A DNA stretch of 64,000 nt, taken from contig JACZZP010000017.1 of the NCBI GenBank assembly GCA_015183035.1, forward strand, positions 1,984,001 through 2,048,000, written 5' to 3'. The translations under genes were made by a program, and so were the position numbers. The DNA is from Meloidogyne chitwoodi (taxonomy: Eukaryota > Nematoda > Chromadorea > Rhabditida > Meloidogynidae). The notes beneath the pieces are model-generated. The model did not search any database. It worked only from the letters and a program-made list of their open reading frames with translations, and was not told where the DNA came from. Shown here piece after piece: positions 12,757 to 28,208 of the stretch; position 1 is the first letter of the stretch; each line of letters begins with the position of its first letter.

Positions 12757-13915
12757 TTTTTAAATATTTTATTTAAATATTTGAACAATATTTTATTGAG
12801 AATTAAAAAAAAATTCTTAAAATACTTAAAAATTTGTCCCATGACATATTAAAGCACATTTTACGTGAAAGAACAATTTTATTTTATGATGTGACTAACC
12901 CCCAAATACATAAAATATGATAAAAAAAGCTGCTCTAAAATGATAAGGGACAATAAATTTTTTTATTACAATATTTTAAATATTTGTTAGATTTTTAAAA
13001 AACAATAATTCGCAATGTTGTTGTAGGCGCGCAGCAAACAATACATACATACATAAATATAACACAAATTTAATAAAAAAAAATAAAACTTTCCGGTCAG
13101 AAAATACAAAATTTTGTATTTTATTAAACAGTTTCATAAAAGTTTTATTTTTCTCTCCCATTTTTATTTTCTTTCCGGAAAGTTTTATTTTTTACATAAT
13201 GCAAACTTTCCGGATAAAATATTATACAAACATAAAAAAATTACCAAAAGAAATTTTAATAAATACAGTAAAACAAAAGTTTTAAATCTGGTTTTTAGTT
13301 GTAATTTTATTAAATTTATTTGGTTTATTATTTTAATATTATTAAAATCTAAAATAAAACAAAACAACTAAATAAATGAAAGAATATAAGTATATACATA
13401 TATTTTCTCAAAATTAAAATATTTATTAAAAATAATGTAAATACCCAATCAATCATTTTTTGTTTTATTTTGTGTTTTTAGTTAAAAAAATTAAAAAAAA
13501 CTTACAAATTTTCATAATTTTCAGTAGAGGATTCTTCAGAAGGAATAGAAGTAATATTAGATAAAGACACAAGTAAATTCTCTTTTTCTGGTATAAATAA
13601 AAAGGAACCAAAATCATCATCATTACAACATTTGTTCATTGAAATTACCTAAAAATAATTAAAAAAATTTTTTTTTAATATTTAATTTTTAAATAAATAA
13701 AAAATAATTTTTTTGTTTTCACTATTTTTTTTATTAAAAAATATTAAAAATAAGAGAACAACACAAAGTACTAAAGACAAATATTAACGATTATTTTTTA
13801 CGTCTTTTCTCATCATAAAAAAACAAAATATTTACATTCCATCAACAAACATTTAATATAATTTTAAAAAATAGTCAATTTCTCTAATTTTTAAAAATTT
13901 GTAAAAAAAAATAAA
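12757..13915. other. Divergent promoter region between SLC26 and SQOR genes
   Basis: About 1.16 kb between two head-to-head start codons (12756 minus, 13916 plus). It holds palindromic TTCCGG-containing words near 13091-13215 and a small minus-strand open frame (13502-13639). No defined promoter motif could be supported. Confidence 0.5.
13502..13639 (-). CDS. Possible small acidic protein or single exon (45 codons)
   Basis: ATG at 13639 to TAA ending 13502. The product is short, starts MNKCCNDDD and is rich in Ser/Glu near its end. A good splice acceptor (TTTTTAG) lies just upstream and GTAAGT overlaps the stop, so it could be an internal exon of an unfound gene. No homologue recognised. Confidence 0.3.
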   Translation of the reverse strand: MNKCCNDDDFGSFLFIPEKENLLVSLSNITSIPSEESSTENYENL

Positions 13916-16056
<2,141 letters not shown>

Positions 16057-16420
16057 ATCAATAAATAGAATAAAATTTAAAATTAAAAAAAAATATTTTT
16101 ACAAAATGTGTGTAATCTTATATGTTTAAAAGAAAAAATAAATAAATAAAGGATTTAATAACAAAAAAATATTTTTTTTTAAATTTTATAAAATTGATAT
16201 TTTTAAAAAAAGATAAAGGCTCTACATCTTAGAATTTAAACAAAAAGATAAAACTAATTAATTACTATTTTAGAGGTGTAACCAAAAATAATTTTTTTAA
16301 ATATTTCATTCCTCCAAAAAAAATTTTTTTCTACACTAATAAGAGTAAAGAGCCTTTATTTTATGTATTCTTTTTAAACAAAAAAAATTCTTAAAAAATA
16401 AATACGTATATTATTACTTA
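16057..16420. other. Convergent 3' intergenic stretch
   Basis: 364 bp between the stop codons of SQOR (plus) and the zinc-finger gene (minus). A loose inverted pair (ctctacatcttag.. near 16213 and ..taagagtaaagag near 16345) is present; otherwise AT-rich with nothing recognised. Confidence 0.5.
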
Positions 16421-19400
16421 TTAATCAAAATAATCATTAGCAGCTTCAGTTAATTGATCGTTATATTGCTCCTAAAAAATAAATAAAAATAAATTAATTT
16501 AAAAAAAAAATAAAACCTTCATATAAATAATATGCTCTTCAATATTTTGACTAAAAAGTCCAGAATCAAGATCAGCACGATGTGCAAACTTTAAACAAAA
16601 AAATAAATATTTTTTATAAATTAAAAAATAAATTTAAAAAAAAATAAATTTTATTTTTTTAACCTGAACATGTGAATAACACGCAGAACGACTATAAGAG
16701 GTAAATGACTTTTGACAGAGTCGGCATTGGTGAAGAGGAAGATGCAAATGACTAAAAAGAAAAAATTAGTTTAATAATAAAATTTAAGTAAAATAAATAT
16801 AATTTATGTAAAACAAAAAATAAAAAATAAAAATTAAACTTTCCGGAAAACACACAAAAACAAATAAAAAGGTTGAGAAAAAATACGCGCATTCTTTATT
16901 TGTATTTTACATCAAGTTTTTAATTCTTAAACTTAAAATACAAATAACTCAGAAAAATACAAAAAAGGCGTATTTTCTTTAAATCAACCTTTTTTGTTTT
17001 TGTGTTTTCCAGAGTTTAATTTTAATAGATTAAGTTTTATTTTTATATTATTAAAAAAACCTGAGTAAATAATTTAATACCGTGTATTAACATGATTATG
17101 CCGGTTAAGCGTTTTATTGAGAACCATTTCACCGCAAACTTTGCAAGCAACTTTTTCTTCAACGCCCAATTGCTTTAATTTAATAAATAAAAATAAATAA
17201 ATTAATTAAAAAAACCATATGCATCATTTGATATTGTTGTTGTGATTGTAAAGCAAATTGTTGCTTTGAAAGAATTGTTCTATTATTCCTATTATTATTT
17301 TTAATATTCAAATCAGTTGTTGATGTTCCTTCTCCATTTAATAAATTTTTATTATTTTCCAAAATTTTATTATTTTCTATAATTTGTTGTTTTTCAGTAA
17401 TTCCTTTATTATTACTATTATTTTGTTGTTGTAATAAATTTAATTCTTTTTCTTTATTAAATAAATTGTTTAAAAAAGTTCCTTCATCTAATTCTTCTTC
17501 ATTTAATTGATTAAAATTTTTTGATTTTTTATTATTATTTATTTTGATATTAATTTCACCAGTTTCCCCACAAAACTCTTTTTTTATTTTTTCATTTAAT
17601 AAATCCTCTGTATCTTGATTAAAAGGTCCAGAAAGGTGAGGAGATTGGTCAACTTGGGTTTCGTTAGAATCAACTAAAATTAATTTAAATTTTTTTATGC
17701 CAAAAATTTAATTAAATCTTATTTATATTCTTCTAAAAAAATATTTTTTAAATTACTTTGCTGTTTAGATGAAGAGCCAAATTGTTTAAAAGAAATTGAT
17801 GGACGTAAGAATTCATCAACTTTTTTATTATTATTTGCACAATTTGGAGATGATAAAGGAAAACGAGAAACAAAACCAGAATTATTATTATTTGTTGTTT
17901 TTCCTCCAACAACATTGGAAATTATTGAAGAAACTAAAAAACAAAAAAATTAATTTTTGAAATTTATTTTTAATTTTTTACAGTCAATATCATTTCCGTC
18001 CAAATTCAGACTTGTGCATAACCCTACAAAAAAAACAAAAAATTAATTTTCCTCTAAAAAACCTCTTTCTCGTTGAATTTCTCTTAGACGTTCCTCTCTA
18101 GTTCCAAAACATTTATCACGTTCTTGATGCAATGAATGAGAATACTTTTAATTAAAATTAAAGAATTCAAAAAAAAAACTAAAAAAGAAAACCTTTGAAT
18201 AATTACTAATCAAATTACTTCTGTCTCCTCCGTGAGAAATTCTCATATGTTTGTGAATACGTGTATTGGAAACTTCATAAAAATCTCTGGAAAAAAATAT
18301 TTTTTTTAAATTAAAAAATTCATTTTTTATTTTAAAAAATAAAGAAAATATTTAATTTATTCTAATAGAAAAGCTCAAAACCCAATTTCAAATAAGAGAA
18401 ATCTTTTTAATTAAAAATAAAATATTATTTTTTTCATTCTAAAAATATTTTAAAAAATTAATTTTTTCCTAAAAACCCATGTCTAACCTTTTCACTAATA
18501 AGTAAAAAAATCTCTTCTAAATTTTATTGCCTAAAAGGAACCATTTTTTACTGAAAAAAAACTTTTCTTTTTATCAAATAAATAGAGCACATGCCTTACT
18601 ATTAGAATAAATAAAATTAAATAAATTTAAAAAAATACTTTTTACATTCCCTGCATCGAAACAATGGAAAACGTAAATGTCTAGTATTCAAATGATGCAT
18701 CAAACAACCTCCTGTACTATTTACCAATTCCCCACATTTACGACAACGTATTCGTTTAACAACACGTTCACGACTATTCATTAATAATGAAAGATTCTAG
18801 AAAAAATAAAATTAAATAAAAAATATACAAAATTATACTGTAGAATTATTAGAAGAAGAACCACCACCACTTGAAAAAGTTGAATTTCCAAGTTTAATTT
18901 GCCAATTTTGTCTTTTTTGTTGTTGTTGATGTGTTGATGATTGTTGTTGTTGTTGTTGTTTACCTTCATGAAGGGCAGCATAAGGTGGAAAACGATTTGG
19001 GCGAAGTGAATAAGGCTAAAATTATATTTTTTTAATATATTTAAATAATTTTAAAATGCTAACAGTTGAAGTCTTTCGAGGAACAGCATCTCCACCACTA
19101 ACTTGGGAAGTGGCCACAGCCGTTGCTTTTAAAATTTCCTGAACATCAGCTTCCTTAAATTAAAGAAAGAAAATAAAGTAATTATAATTATAGAAAGTTT
19201 AAATAATTTCAGGAAACAATAAAAAGAATTTCCGGAAAGTTTAAATAATTTCCGGAAAAAATAAAATGATTCCGGAAACAATAAAATAATTTACGGAAAG
19301 TTTAAACAATTCCTGAAACAATAAAAAGAATATCCGGAAAGTTTGAATAGTTTCCGGAAACAATAAAATGATTCCGGAAACAAAAAATATCCGGAAAGTT

Positions 19401-20888
19401 TAAATAAATTCCGGAAACAATAATATAATTAAAAAAACCTGTTGCCTAGCTTGTTCCCCATTATCTTCCTCTTCTTGATCATCCTCGTAAACATTCATTT
19501 CACTATCAACAAAATCATTTTCCATATCCTCCAATTCTTCATTTTCCTCATCTGTAGTATTTCCTGTTGAAGCTGTTGATTTGCCTAATAGAATGTTTGT
19601 GGGTAATTCTTCTCCTTCTCGAATTTTAATAGTTCCTCCATAATTTGGGGAAGTTTTACCACTTTTTTCATTTTCAGCACGTCTATGTCGTATATTCTGT
19701 GCACATGCAGCCTTTTAAATTTAATTTTTAATAAACTAAAAATAATTTAAATTTAACTTGTAATTGCTCTGTTAAAGAAGAAGAGGTCTTATTCAAAACA
19801 GTAAAATCGTCATCAAAGCATCCCATGTCTAAAAAAAATTAAATATGTATTTATATCAAAATTAAATTTTTTTTAAACCTTCATTCACAGAATTATTAAT
19901 AGCCGTCAGACCATTATTTAAGGTAGTCGTTTTCTTTTTATATAAGTCATTAGATAACGGTTTAAGTTTGTTCCTTCCATTAACTTCCTCAGAATATTCA
20001 CTTAAAAAATTAAATAAATTATTTAAAAAATAAATTAATTTTTTGAAAGTCTAAAACACACAAAGAATTTAAAATTTATACCCTTTCTGCTGGTCATTTT
20101 GTTCACATTTTTCATCTGTTTGAGCCTTTAAGTTAGAACAATTATCAATATCATTGCTGTTCTTTTTTACCTAAAAAAAGTTTCTTAAAAAATTTTAAAT
20201 TTTTAAAAAAAATTTATACAGGTGTTAATGGCAAATTATGTTGTTTTTTAATTTTTAATAAATATGCACGGACTTGTGCTCTTTTTTGCTTTAAAGAAGG
20301 TGTTATACGACAACGAAACTGAAAAAATTAAAAAAATATAAATTTAATTTTTTATTTAAAAAATTAACCGAATAACATTTATTTCCGTGATCTTCTTCGT
20401 TATGCTTAATTACAGCAAATTCTGTTGGAAATTTAGCAAAATGACATTGCTCACATTCATAAGGTAAACAATTAAAATGTTCTGAGGCTAAGTGTGCTTC
20501 TAATTCAGAAATATTTGCAAATTGATTCTGAAAAAATAAAATTTTTAAAAATGGTCAGAGGACAAAAAGGTCAAAACTTAAAAATGACAAAAGGTCATAA
20601 AATAAAAGCTAAAATAAAAAAAATGTTTTCAAAGCACTTTCAACGCGGTCTGTTCATTTTTATGCCAGTTCAGGCGTTGAACTGACTGCGATGAAAAGAA
20701 AAAAGAAAAATTACGCTGGAAAGAAGTATTTAAAATATTCCTAAAAAATAAAGTTCCGGAAGAAATAAACTTTTTTTTTCCGGAAATATAAAATAAATAA
20801 ATAAAACTTGTTTTTGTTGATTAGCATCACTTCCCCCAATCGTTGCTTCAATATTGCTTTCTTGTTGACAAAGTTGACAATCAAACAT
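16421..20888 (-). CDS. Multi-C2H2 zinc-finger protein with low-complexity linkers
   Basis: 19 exons: 20888-20808, 20527-20369, 20318-20220, 20170-20082, 20000-19879, 19828-19758, 19711-19439, 19153-19064, 19015-18839, 18796-18639, 18286-18193, 18144-18063, 18023-17982, 17933-17757, 17673-17216, 17172-17081, 16751-16664, 16588-16517, 16471-16421; 824 aa. Cys pairs open the protein (FDCQLCQQ). Further C2H2-like fingers are CEQCHFAKF..HNEEDH, CRKCGELV..HHLNTRH, CRECKKDFYEV..HMRISH, CKVCGEMVLNKTLNRH..H and CRLCQKSF..HVQFAH. Fingers are joined across introns. Linkers are Glu/Asp-rich (exon 19711-19439), Gln-rich and Asn-rich (exons 17933-17216). Probably a nuclear nucleic-acid-binding protein; spacing is irregular, so it is not a tandem KRAB-type array. 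No orthologue recognised. Confidence 0.82.
19195..19432. repeat. TTCCGGAAA-(N)-CAATAAAA repeat cluster
   Basis: An intron of the zinc-finger gene holds about 12 copies of TTCCGGAAA alternating with ACAATAAAA or GTTTAAATAA, some degenerate (ttacggaaa, tcaggaaac, tcctgaaac). The core is a self-complementary word. Confidence 0.75.
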
Positions 20889-22544
20889 TTAAATATTTTT
20901 TTCTATCTAAAAAAGGCTAAAAAGACTAAAAAATTTTTTAGAAAAATGAAATTTAGAAAAATTAAAAAAGAAAAAAAGTTAGTTAGCTGGGAAAGAATTT
21001 TAAGGGAAAAAATCAAATTACGAAATTACGGAAAAATCGCGAAAAAATCAATATAAAGTACTAAATTTATTAAAAGTTTAATTAAAAAATATTAATACAA
21101 AAAAAATTTAGAGGTGATTTAATTAAATTGAGATCATTTCGGCGCACGCTTATATTTAGATTTAAGCTATCAGTTGATTATTATGTTTTTGATTTTAAGA
21201 AAATAAAATAAATTTTAAAAATGTCTAAATTCAAAATTTTTTTTTGCAATTTAAAAATATTTTAGACTCCAAAATATTACTGCGCCGAAATAATTTTAAT
21301 AAAATTTAAAAAAGGAAATAAAAAGAAAAAAAATTATTAAAAAATAAAAAGATAAAAAATTGAATAAAAATGTATTTTTTAAAAAAAAAGAAAAAATGAA
21401 TTGCTCAAAAATGAAAAAAAAAATAAAAAAAATTTTTTCAATGTGTTGTTGTCGATTTTATCAAGCGGTTTTAAATAGTAGTAGGTCACAGAGAGTGTTT
21501 TTCATATTTTTATAGTCAGTCAAAAATTTTATATAAAGGATTTTTGTCTGTGTATTTCTCATTGCTTTCCCCCTACTATATTTTTATTTTTTTTCTTTTT
21601 ATTTTATTTCACAACCCTTGAAAAAACCGAAGGAAAAATTGTAGAAATTCTCTTGTGTCTCTTTCTTTCTTTTACCCTTTCTCTCTACCCTATAAAACAA
21701 AGAAGAGAGAGCTTATCTTCTCTTCTTCTTTAATACTAAAAAATGTCCAGACGACAAAATGTCCATACGCTCAAAAAAGGTTATAATGACCAAAATTTTT
21801 GGAAAAATGTCAAAAAAAATTTAAATTAACCAATAAAAAATTAAAAAAAATAAAAAAGTTAAAAATTAATTTCTTTTATATTATCTGAATATTTGAACAT
21901 TTTTTAGGTTCCAAACAAATTTTTTACCATTTTGTAAAATTGACATTTTATAAAAAAATTTTTCAAGTAACATTAGAGAGACTAATGCCTTCTACTTTTA
22001 TGTTTAGCATTTTAAATATTTATTAAAAAAAATTTTTTTTTCTTCTTTTATTGCACTCTAGCTATAAAAATTAATATATATTTTTTTCTTTTTCTGAACA
22101 AAATAGAGGCAACCTAGCCAAACATAAAAATAAATAAATATATCCCCTTATATATATTGGTGGTTGTATTATGAACAAAATGGGCAAGAAAAATTTTTTT
22201 TTTAATATAGAAAATCGGCGGATGAAAAAATGTATTACTAGGAGAAGAAAACCTTCTCCCCTTGTGTGTGTTTTCTCATCGATTTTCGCGGGCCTGCTCA
22301 GAAAAATATTTTTTTTTTATTTTTTTAAAGTAAAGGGAATAATAATATTTAAAAGGTTTTTGGTAAAAATATTTTTTAAAATAAAATCTTTTTTTTTTAG
22401 AAATTTTATTAATTTTTATTGTAATTAAGAGTAAAGAAAAAAATTAAAAAAAAATTAAAAAAATTATTTTAATTAAAAAGGCACACAAAATAACAAAAAA
22501 ATAATAAATTTAAAAATTAAATAAAAAAGTTTATTTATTTTGTT
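20889..22544. other. Intergenic region with a small TIR element
   Basis: Upstream flank of the zinc-finger gene and 3' flank of dystrobrevin. A likely short inverted-repeat element spans about 21136-21291 (ends ATTTCGGCGCA and TGCGCCGAAAT). Open frames at 20808-21056 and 22171-22428 on the plus strand are Lys/Phe-rich shadows of AT-rich DNA. Pyrimidine-rich patches occur near 21640-21730. Confidence 0.5.
21136..21291. mobile_element. Possible short MITE with 11-bp terminal inverted repeats
   Basis: Perfect 11-bp inverted ends (ATTTCGGCGCA...TGCGCCGAAAT) stand out in otherwise 80+% AT DNA, 156 bp apart. A TA-rich interior has weak further pairing. No clear target-site duplication was found, so it may be degenerate. 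Confidence 0.4.
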
Positions 22545-25500
22545 TCATGTTTTTCTAGAGAAATAAGGGGATTGTTGTTGTTGCATTGGCTCTTTTGAAT
22601 TACTTCTAAAACGGTGTTGTTGAATATTTTTGTTTGTTTGATGTTTTGTTGTTGTAGAAGTTTCTATGTCTGATTTTGTTGCTTCATCTGTTGCTAAAAT
22701 TTATAAATTTATTTTTTGACATTTTGACATATTTTTTGTTTTTTGACATTTTGAAATTTTTCAGGTTTTTGACATAATTTAAATATTTTTATTTTTTAAA
22801 AATAATTTAAAAATTTTACAATGTTTTCTAATATCATTGTCTTCTTCTCCTCTTTCACCTAATTCTTCTTCCCTTTCCAATTCTCTTACAAGTTCACTCA
22901 TATTTTCTGTAATTTCATCCGCAGCCTGTAAAAGGTCATCCTGCATTTGAGCAATTGTTCCAATCCTTTGTGGGCTTAAACTAAAATCTCCTACTAAACC
23001 GAGTTGACCTAAAGATATTCCACCAGAAGCAGCTGTTGTTGTTGAACGTCCTCTAGTTGGTGGAGCAGTGCTAGTTGCTCTTGAAGTGCTAGGAGGGGCT
23101 TCCTGAGAGTTTAATTTTTTTAAATAATATTTTAAATTATACATTAAGCCCTGCCATCAATTTTTCAAGCTGTTTCATTAATTTTCTTCTAAGTATTTGT
23201 TTTTCCTGCATTCGTATCTCCAATTCAGCAGTTCGCTCACGTAGTGCGTCTAATTGTCCTGAACTGTCACAAAGTGATTGCTGTTGTTCAAGTGAATGCA
23301 TTTCATTCTGCATTTGTTGATTTTCTTCTTCTAAACGGGCAATCATTGCACGTTCGTCAAATTGTTCATCTAAAGATGTTTTTGTCCCTCCACTAAAATA
23401 AGCAACAGAAGAAGTTGGGGGGAAACGACGAGAAGAGGAATACTTTAAAAATAAATAATTTAAAAAAATAAAAAAAAAGATTTACCACAGTGCGTCCAGC
23501 AAGTTTAGCGGCATAACGAGCAATAAGTTTATGTTCGTCATCCATTGCACTCGCACGACCATATTGTCCAGGTAAAAATTTTGACGTCCATTCAGCAATT
23601 GGTTCAGGGGCTTGACGACGACTATTTTTAAATATTAATTGTAAAGGCGGGATTGTAAAAATTATAATTCTATAAACAGGTGGAATTACAATAAATATAA
23701 TTTTAAAAAATTACGCTTGTTTACAATAATACAATTGTAAGGTGGAATTATTTATAAGTATCACAATTCTATAAACAGGCGGAATTACAAAAATTACAAT
23801 TTAATAAACAGGCGGAATTACAAAAATTACAATTTTATAAACAGGAGGAATTAAAACATACGGAAATTACAAAATTGTAAAAAACGGAAAACAGGCTGAA
23901 TTATTTTATAACAAACACAAAAATACCTAAAACCAGTAATAGGTGTATTAGGCACTACATTAGCCAAATTTAAAGCACGTTGAGGCCGAGGAGGATAATC
24001 AACATGGGATTTTTGATGATTAGTTGGAATACATTGGAGAGTGCATTTTTGGATTGTATGGGCCAATTGTTTTGTTGGGGATTTCTGAATTTTTTTAAAT
24101 TTAATTTTAATTAAATTTTAATCAATTTATCTAACATAGCTATTGTATTCTTTCATTTCATGCTCATTATTGTGCTCCTGGCTAATCCGTCCACGCCAAA
24201 AACAAGATTGACAAAGTTGGTAGTTAATACAGCGTTGACACTTGTAACGAAAGCCATTGAAAGAACGAACCTTTAAAATTAAATTTTAAAATATAGGTAA
24301 ATTAAAAAATAAAAACAACCTGACAAGAATCGCAAACAACCGGATGATAAACATTTTCGACTGCAGCCATTCTATGCAGCAAAGGTAACCACATAAGGCA
24401 CGGAGGGCAACATTCACCCAATATTGTATCCAAAAACTTTAAAATTAAAGTTATATTTAATAAAAAAAATATTTTTAAATTTTGCCTGATTTAAAGAAAC
24501 GGGTTCAGGTTGACTTTTCTGAAAGCATTGAGATAAAGCAATAGGTGAATAACCAAAAGTTGGACTTTTTTAAAAATAAATAAATAAATAATTTATTTTT
24601 ATTTATTTATAATTTTACCCCTCAAAAACAGCAGTAGGCAATGCTAAAACTTGCTGTAAATATTCAGCAAATTTTGAATGATCCAAAAAGGCACCACTTG
24701 ATTCAGAAATTAGAGAAAATATATCTAAATAAAATTAAAAAATATTTAAAAATATCTTTTTTTAATTAAAGTTTAGAGAAAATACATACACCTTAGCTTG
24801 TCCACCAATTTTCCAGCACATAAAGTAGCCAAACCAACTTTAATAGCAAAAACAGTTAAACGACCAAGATGTTGACTAAAAAACTTGAAAAAAGGTTGTA
24901 AAAATTATTTTAAAGTAATTTAATATTTATAATTCTATAAACAGCGTAATTACAATTTAAAAATTCCGCCTATTTGTAATAATTAATTTCTAAACAGGCG
25001 GAATTAAAACGGGCTGTAATTGCAAAATCGTAAAAAACGGAAAACAGGCGGAATTATTTAAAAAATAGTAGAAAACAGGTAAAAACATTCTATTGTAATT
25101 TTTGTATTTTTAAAAATACAAACCGATCGTAAGCACTCAATAAGAAATGCAAAAGTGTAGCAATTGCTCTATCAGTGTCAACTTGTTGACTAGCGGGTAA
25201 ACGTTTGTTTAAATCTAATAAAATGTTTATAAATATATTTATTTAAATATTTAATTCCCACTATGAAAAATGCTTGTTAGCAAAAGTTCCAGCCTTGACA
25301 CTTTAAAATTATTGCTAGCAATTGCATTAAGACCATTCTCACGGAAAGACTCAATCATATTCCAAATATCAACAAGATGGACTATAAAATTTAAAAAATA
25401 ACTAAAAATATTTAAAAAAAATAAAATTACCATTTGTTTTCATTTGTATGAAACGTAATTTACAAGCAGTTCGATATGTAGCAAAGCGAATTGAGTCAAA

Positions 25501-25887
25501 ATCGCGTGAGCCTGTTTGAATAAAATTTTATTTTTTATTCAAATAATTGTTAAAACGTACGCATTTCATCAATTAATTCCCGTAATTCATCTGCTATACA
25601 TGGGACAAAAGAAACTAATTGTAATTGCTGCGGTGTGTAAGGAGCAGAGGATGAGCATGGAAAAACTTCAATTTGTTGTTGAGTGCCTTAGATAATTAAA
25701 AATTTTACCAAATTTTTTGTTAATTTAATTTACCATTTAAATTTTGTTCAATATTGTTATTTAATACAATAGGCGAGGATTGATGTTTTTGATGGTGATT
25801 TGATGCAACATTTGTTGTTGTCGCATCAGTGCCATTTAATTTAATTGTGGGTGTTGTTATAGAATGTTCAACTGTGTTTTGATACAT
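22545..25887 (-). CDS. dyb-1: Dystrobrevin (dystrophin-associated protein)
   Basis: 15 exons: 25887-25734, 25686-25561, 25511-25431, 25381-25262, 25214-25124, 24875-24790, 24724-24619, 24564-24486, 24436-24320, 24270-24136, 24084-23927, 23621-23486, 23442-23143, 23102-22820, 22693-22545; 706 aa. The order is an N-terminal tail rich in His/Thr/Asn, the EF-hand-like region ([36 protein letters not shown]), a ZZ zinc finger ([28 protein letters not shown]), the linker, the [16 protein letters not shown] motif typical of dystrobrevins, and a coiled coil (exon 23442-23143) that would pair with dystrophin. Family role: the cytoplasmic scaffold of the dystrophin complex at the muscle membrane. The intron 24485-24437 begins with GC. 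The C-terminus is Gln/Thr-rich and weakly conserved. Orthology to C. elegans dyb-1 is inferred by domain order and motif similarity. Confidence 0.93.
23640..25085. repeat. ACAGGCGGAATTACAA word repeat in dystrobrevin introns
   Basis: Introns at 23640-23905 and 24930-25085 hold copies of ACAGGCGGAATTA with ATTACAATTTTATAA spacers, in one orientation. The complementary word CCGCCTGTTT recurs near 30590-30640, 32760-32815, 33360-33440 and 33905-33965. Confidence 0.65.
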
Positions 25888-25984
25888 TCAAAACGAGGTA
25901 AAAACATGAAAAAAACATAAAATAAATTGAATATTAAATTTAAATAAAAAATAAAGTGAAAAATGAACATAATGCTTAAACGCG

Positions 25985-26335
25985 AGCATGCCTTAGTTTT
26001 AATCTCATAACTTTAGAAATATTAAACATTATAAATTGTTCCAAATAATATTCGATAGAGAATTAAATTCTCTATAAAATAAAATAAGAAACAAAATTTT
26101 AGAATAAAAATTAAAAAAAGTTATATTAAAAAAACCATAAAAAAAAGAATTTTCCCCGCAAAAAATTATTTTTATAACCAAAATTTTTATAATAAATTTA
26201 ATTTCATTTTAAATCTTATAGAAAATTTTATTCTCTATCGAATAATACCAAAAACAACATTAAACATTCATCCATGCATTAGTTATAAAGCTAGAATTGA
26301 AGGGAGTCTATATTGGGAAAAAACGCTTAATAAAT
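25985..26335. mobile_element. Imperfect foldback element
   Basis: The left arm contains attcgatagagaattaaat near 26050 and the right arm contains the complement attctctatcgaat near 26230. Pairing continues outward through taaacatt and the ttagttataaa-like ends. Related sequences occur at 26670-26980, 31960-32175 and 35780-36143, so this is a repeated non-autonomous family. Confidence 0.55.
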
Positions 26336-26669
26336 TAAATTAAATTTTAAATTTATTTAAATGGACGTTAAAAGAAAGTTTCTTTTTTAAAACAAAAATA
26401 GAAATAAAACAAAAATTAAAATTATAAAAAAAGAAAATTAAAAAATCTTTTTGTATTACCACCTCTTGCCATTTTTATTGACAGCTGAGAAAAAATAAAA
26501 GTAAAAGTCATCGGAAAAGAAAAATGGGGGAATTGACCAGGAAAGGGTAGAGGGGCTTTTAGTAAAATATATAAAGAAAAGAGGTAAAATATATTGGAAA
26601 ATGAGGGAATGTTTTCGGCATTTTAACAAAAATAAGGGAAAAATACAATTGAGTCAAAAATTATAACCT

Positions 26670-26980
26670 TTAAAAGAATGAACATTTTTCGGCGCTTTTT
26701 GGAATAATTCAATAGAGAATTAAATAAGCTATAAAATAAAATAAAAAATAAAATTTTTATTTGATAAGAAACAAAAGTTAAGAGCAAAAAAGTGAAATTT
26801 TTGAAGGAAAAACGTAAAATATTTTAATTTTTTGACTATAACTTTTTTAATTAATAATTTAAAAGTTTTATTTTTATAACATTTTGTAGTAAATTTAATC
26901 CTCTATCCAATGAAAAAAAAGAAAATTTTAAATAATTAATCCATTCATTAGTTATAAAGGCAAGACTCAACTGAGGTGTA
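26670..26980. mobile_element. Imperfect foldback element, same family
   Basis: The left arm has ataattcaatagagaattaa near 26705 and the right arm has tttaatcctctatccaatg near 26895. The outer part cattagttataaaggc matches the right end of the element at 25985-26335. Confidence 0.5.
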
Positions 26981-27289
26981 GCACTGGGAGTGCCGTCTGT
27001 GGCTTTAAAACTAAAAGAAACGGTTGGGTGAATCGGCTAAAAATATAAAAAATGGGTTAAATATAGGTCCGCTGTATCATTTTAACGAGAAAAATAGTAA
27101 TAAATATTATTTGAAAAAATGATAAAAAATAAAAAAAGGAAAAGGCAGTTTTGAAGCAAATAAATTATAATAAAAAAATAATAAAAATAAATTAAAAAAT
27201 TAAAGTTTATAAATATGAAGCTAAAATGATTCAAATAAATAAAATTAAACTAAAAATCAGTAGCAAAAAAAAATAAGAAGCCATAGGAA

Positions 27290-28050
27290 GCAAAAAAAAC
27301 AAATAAATAAACTTGAAGCAAATTGATTAAATAAAATTGAATTAAACAAATAAACTTGAAGCAAAAAACAAATAAATAAACCTTAACTACAATAAATAAA
27401 CTTGAATTACAATAAATAAACTTGAAGCAAGATATTAAATCAATTTATTATTAAAATATAAGTAAATATAAAGAATATTATTTTACCGGTTAATAAAAGG
27501 AATCTTCACAATAAAAAATTCATTTTAGTACACATACCCATTTTAGTACAGCTTTACATATTGACTAGACAACTATTACATTTATGTTGGCAAATAGAGC
27601 TGAAGAAAATGAAAAGAAAAAATAAAAAATGAAAGGGAAAATATAGAAAGGGAAATAGGACAGTTGTTGCAGCTTTTCATGCCTATGGCGATACTTTTTT
27701 TTTGTTAGCCAAATGAGTTTTTATAAAAAAGAAAAATGTTGAGAGAATAGGGGGAATCGAAAAGGGATATTGGAACTATTTTTTGGTGAAAGGTAAACTT
27801 GGAGAAAATAAAATTAATAAAGCTGAAGCAATTTAATTTAATATTTTTAAGCCCTTTACTACTCAACTAAAATTATTAAAAAGAAAAATCAAGATAAAAG
27901 AATTAAATAAACTTAAAAAAATAAACTTGAAGCAAAGTAATAAAAATTAAACGAAGCAGAGTATTTTAATAAACTTGAAGAAAATTAAAAATAAATTAAT
28001 TAAACAAACTTGAAAAATAAACGAAACAAATTAAACTTAAAATTCTGATT
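27290..28050. repeat. ATAAACTTGAAGCAA dispersed word repeat
   Basis: About 15 copies of AAACTTGAA(GCA) separated by AT-rich spacers of unequal length. It is not a strict tandem array. Same word as in the SLC26 introns. Confidence 0.65.
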
Positions 28051-28208
28051 TTAGTTTCATTTATTTGTTGTAGCAATTACAAAAGAAAAATACAGTTACT
28101 TTTGAGTGTCTTTGTTTTTTTAGTTTTTATAGCAAATAAATACAAAACTAGTTTAAATGCTAATATTATTGAAGTATTCCATAATTATTATTTAAAAAAT
28201 AAAAAATA

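Larger units (their letters stand above)
25888..28208. other. Divergent intergenic region (dystrobrevin / innexin) rich in inverted repeats
   Basis: 2.3 kb between the two head-to-head genes. It holds two imperfect foldback elements (about 25985-26335 and 26670-26980) and a long ATAAACTTGAAGCA word repeat (27290-28050). No coding frame with exon-like character was found. Confidence 0.55.
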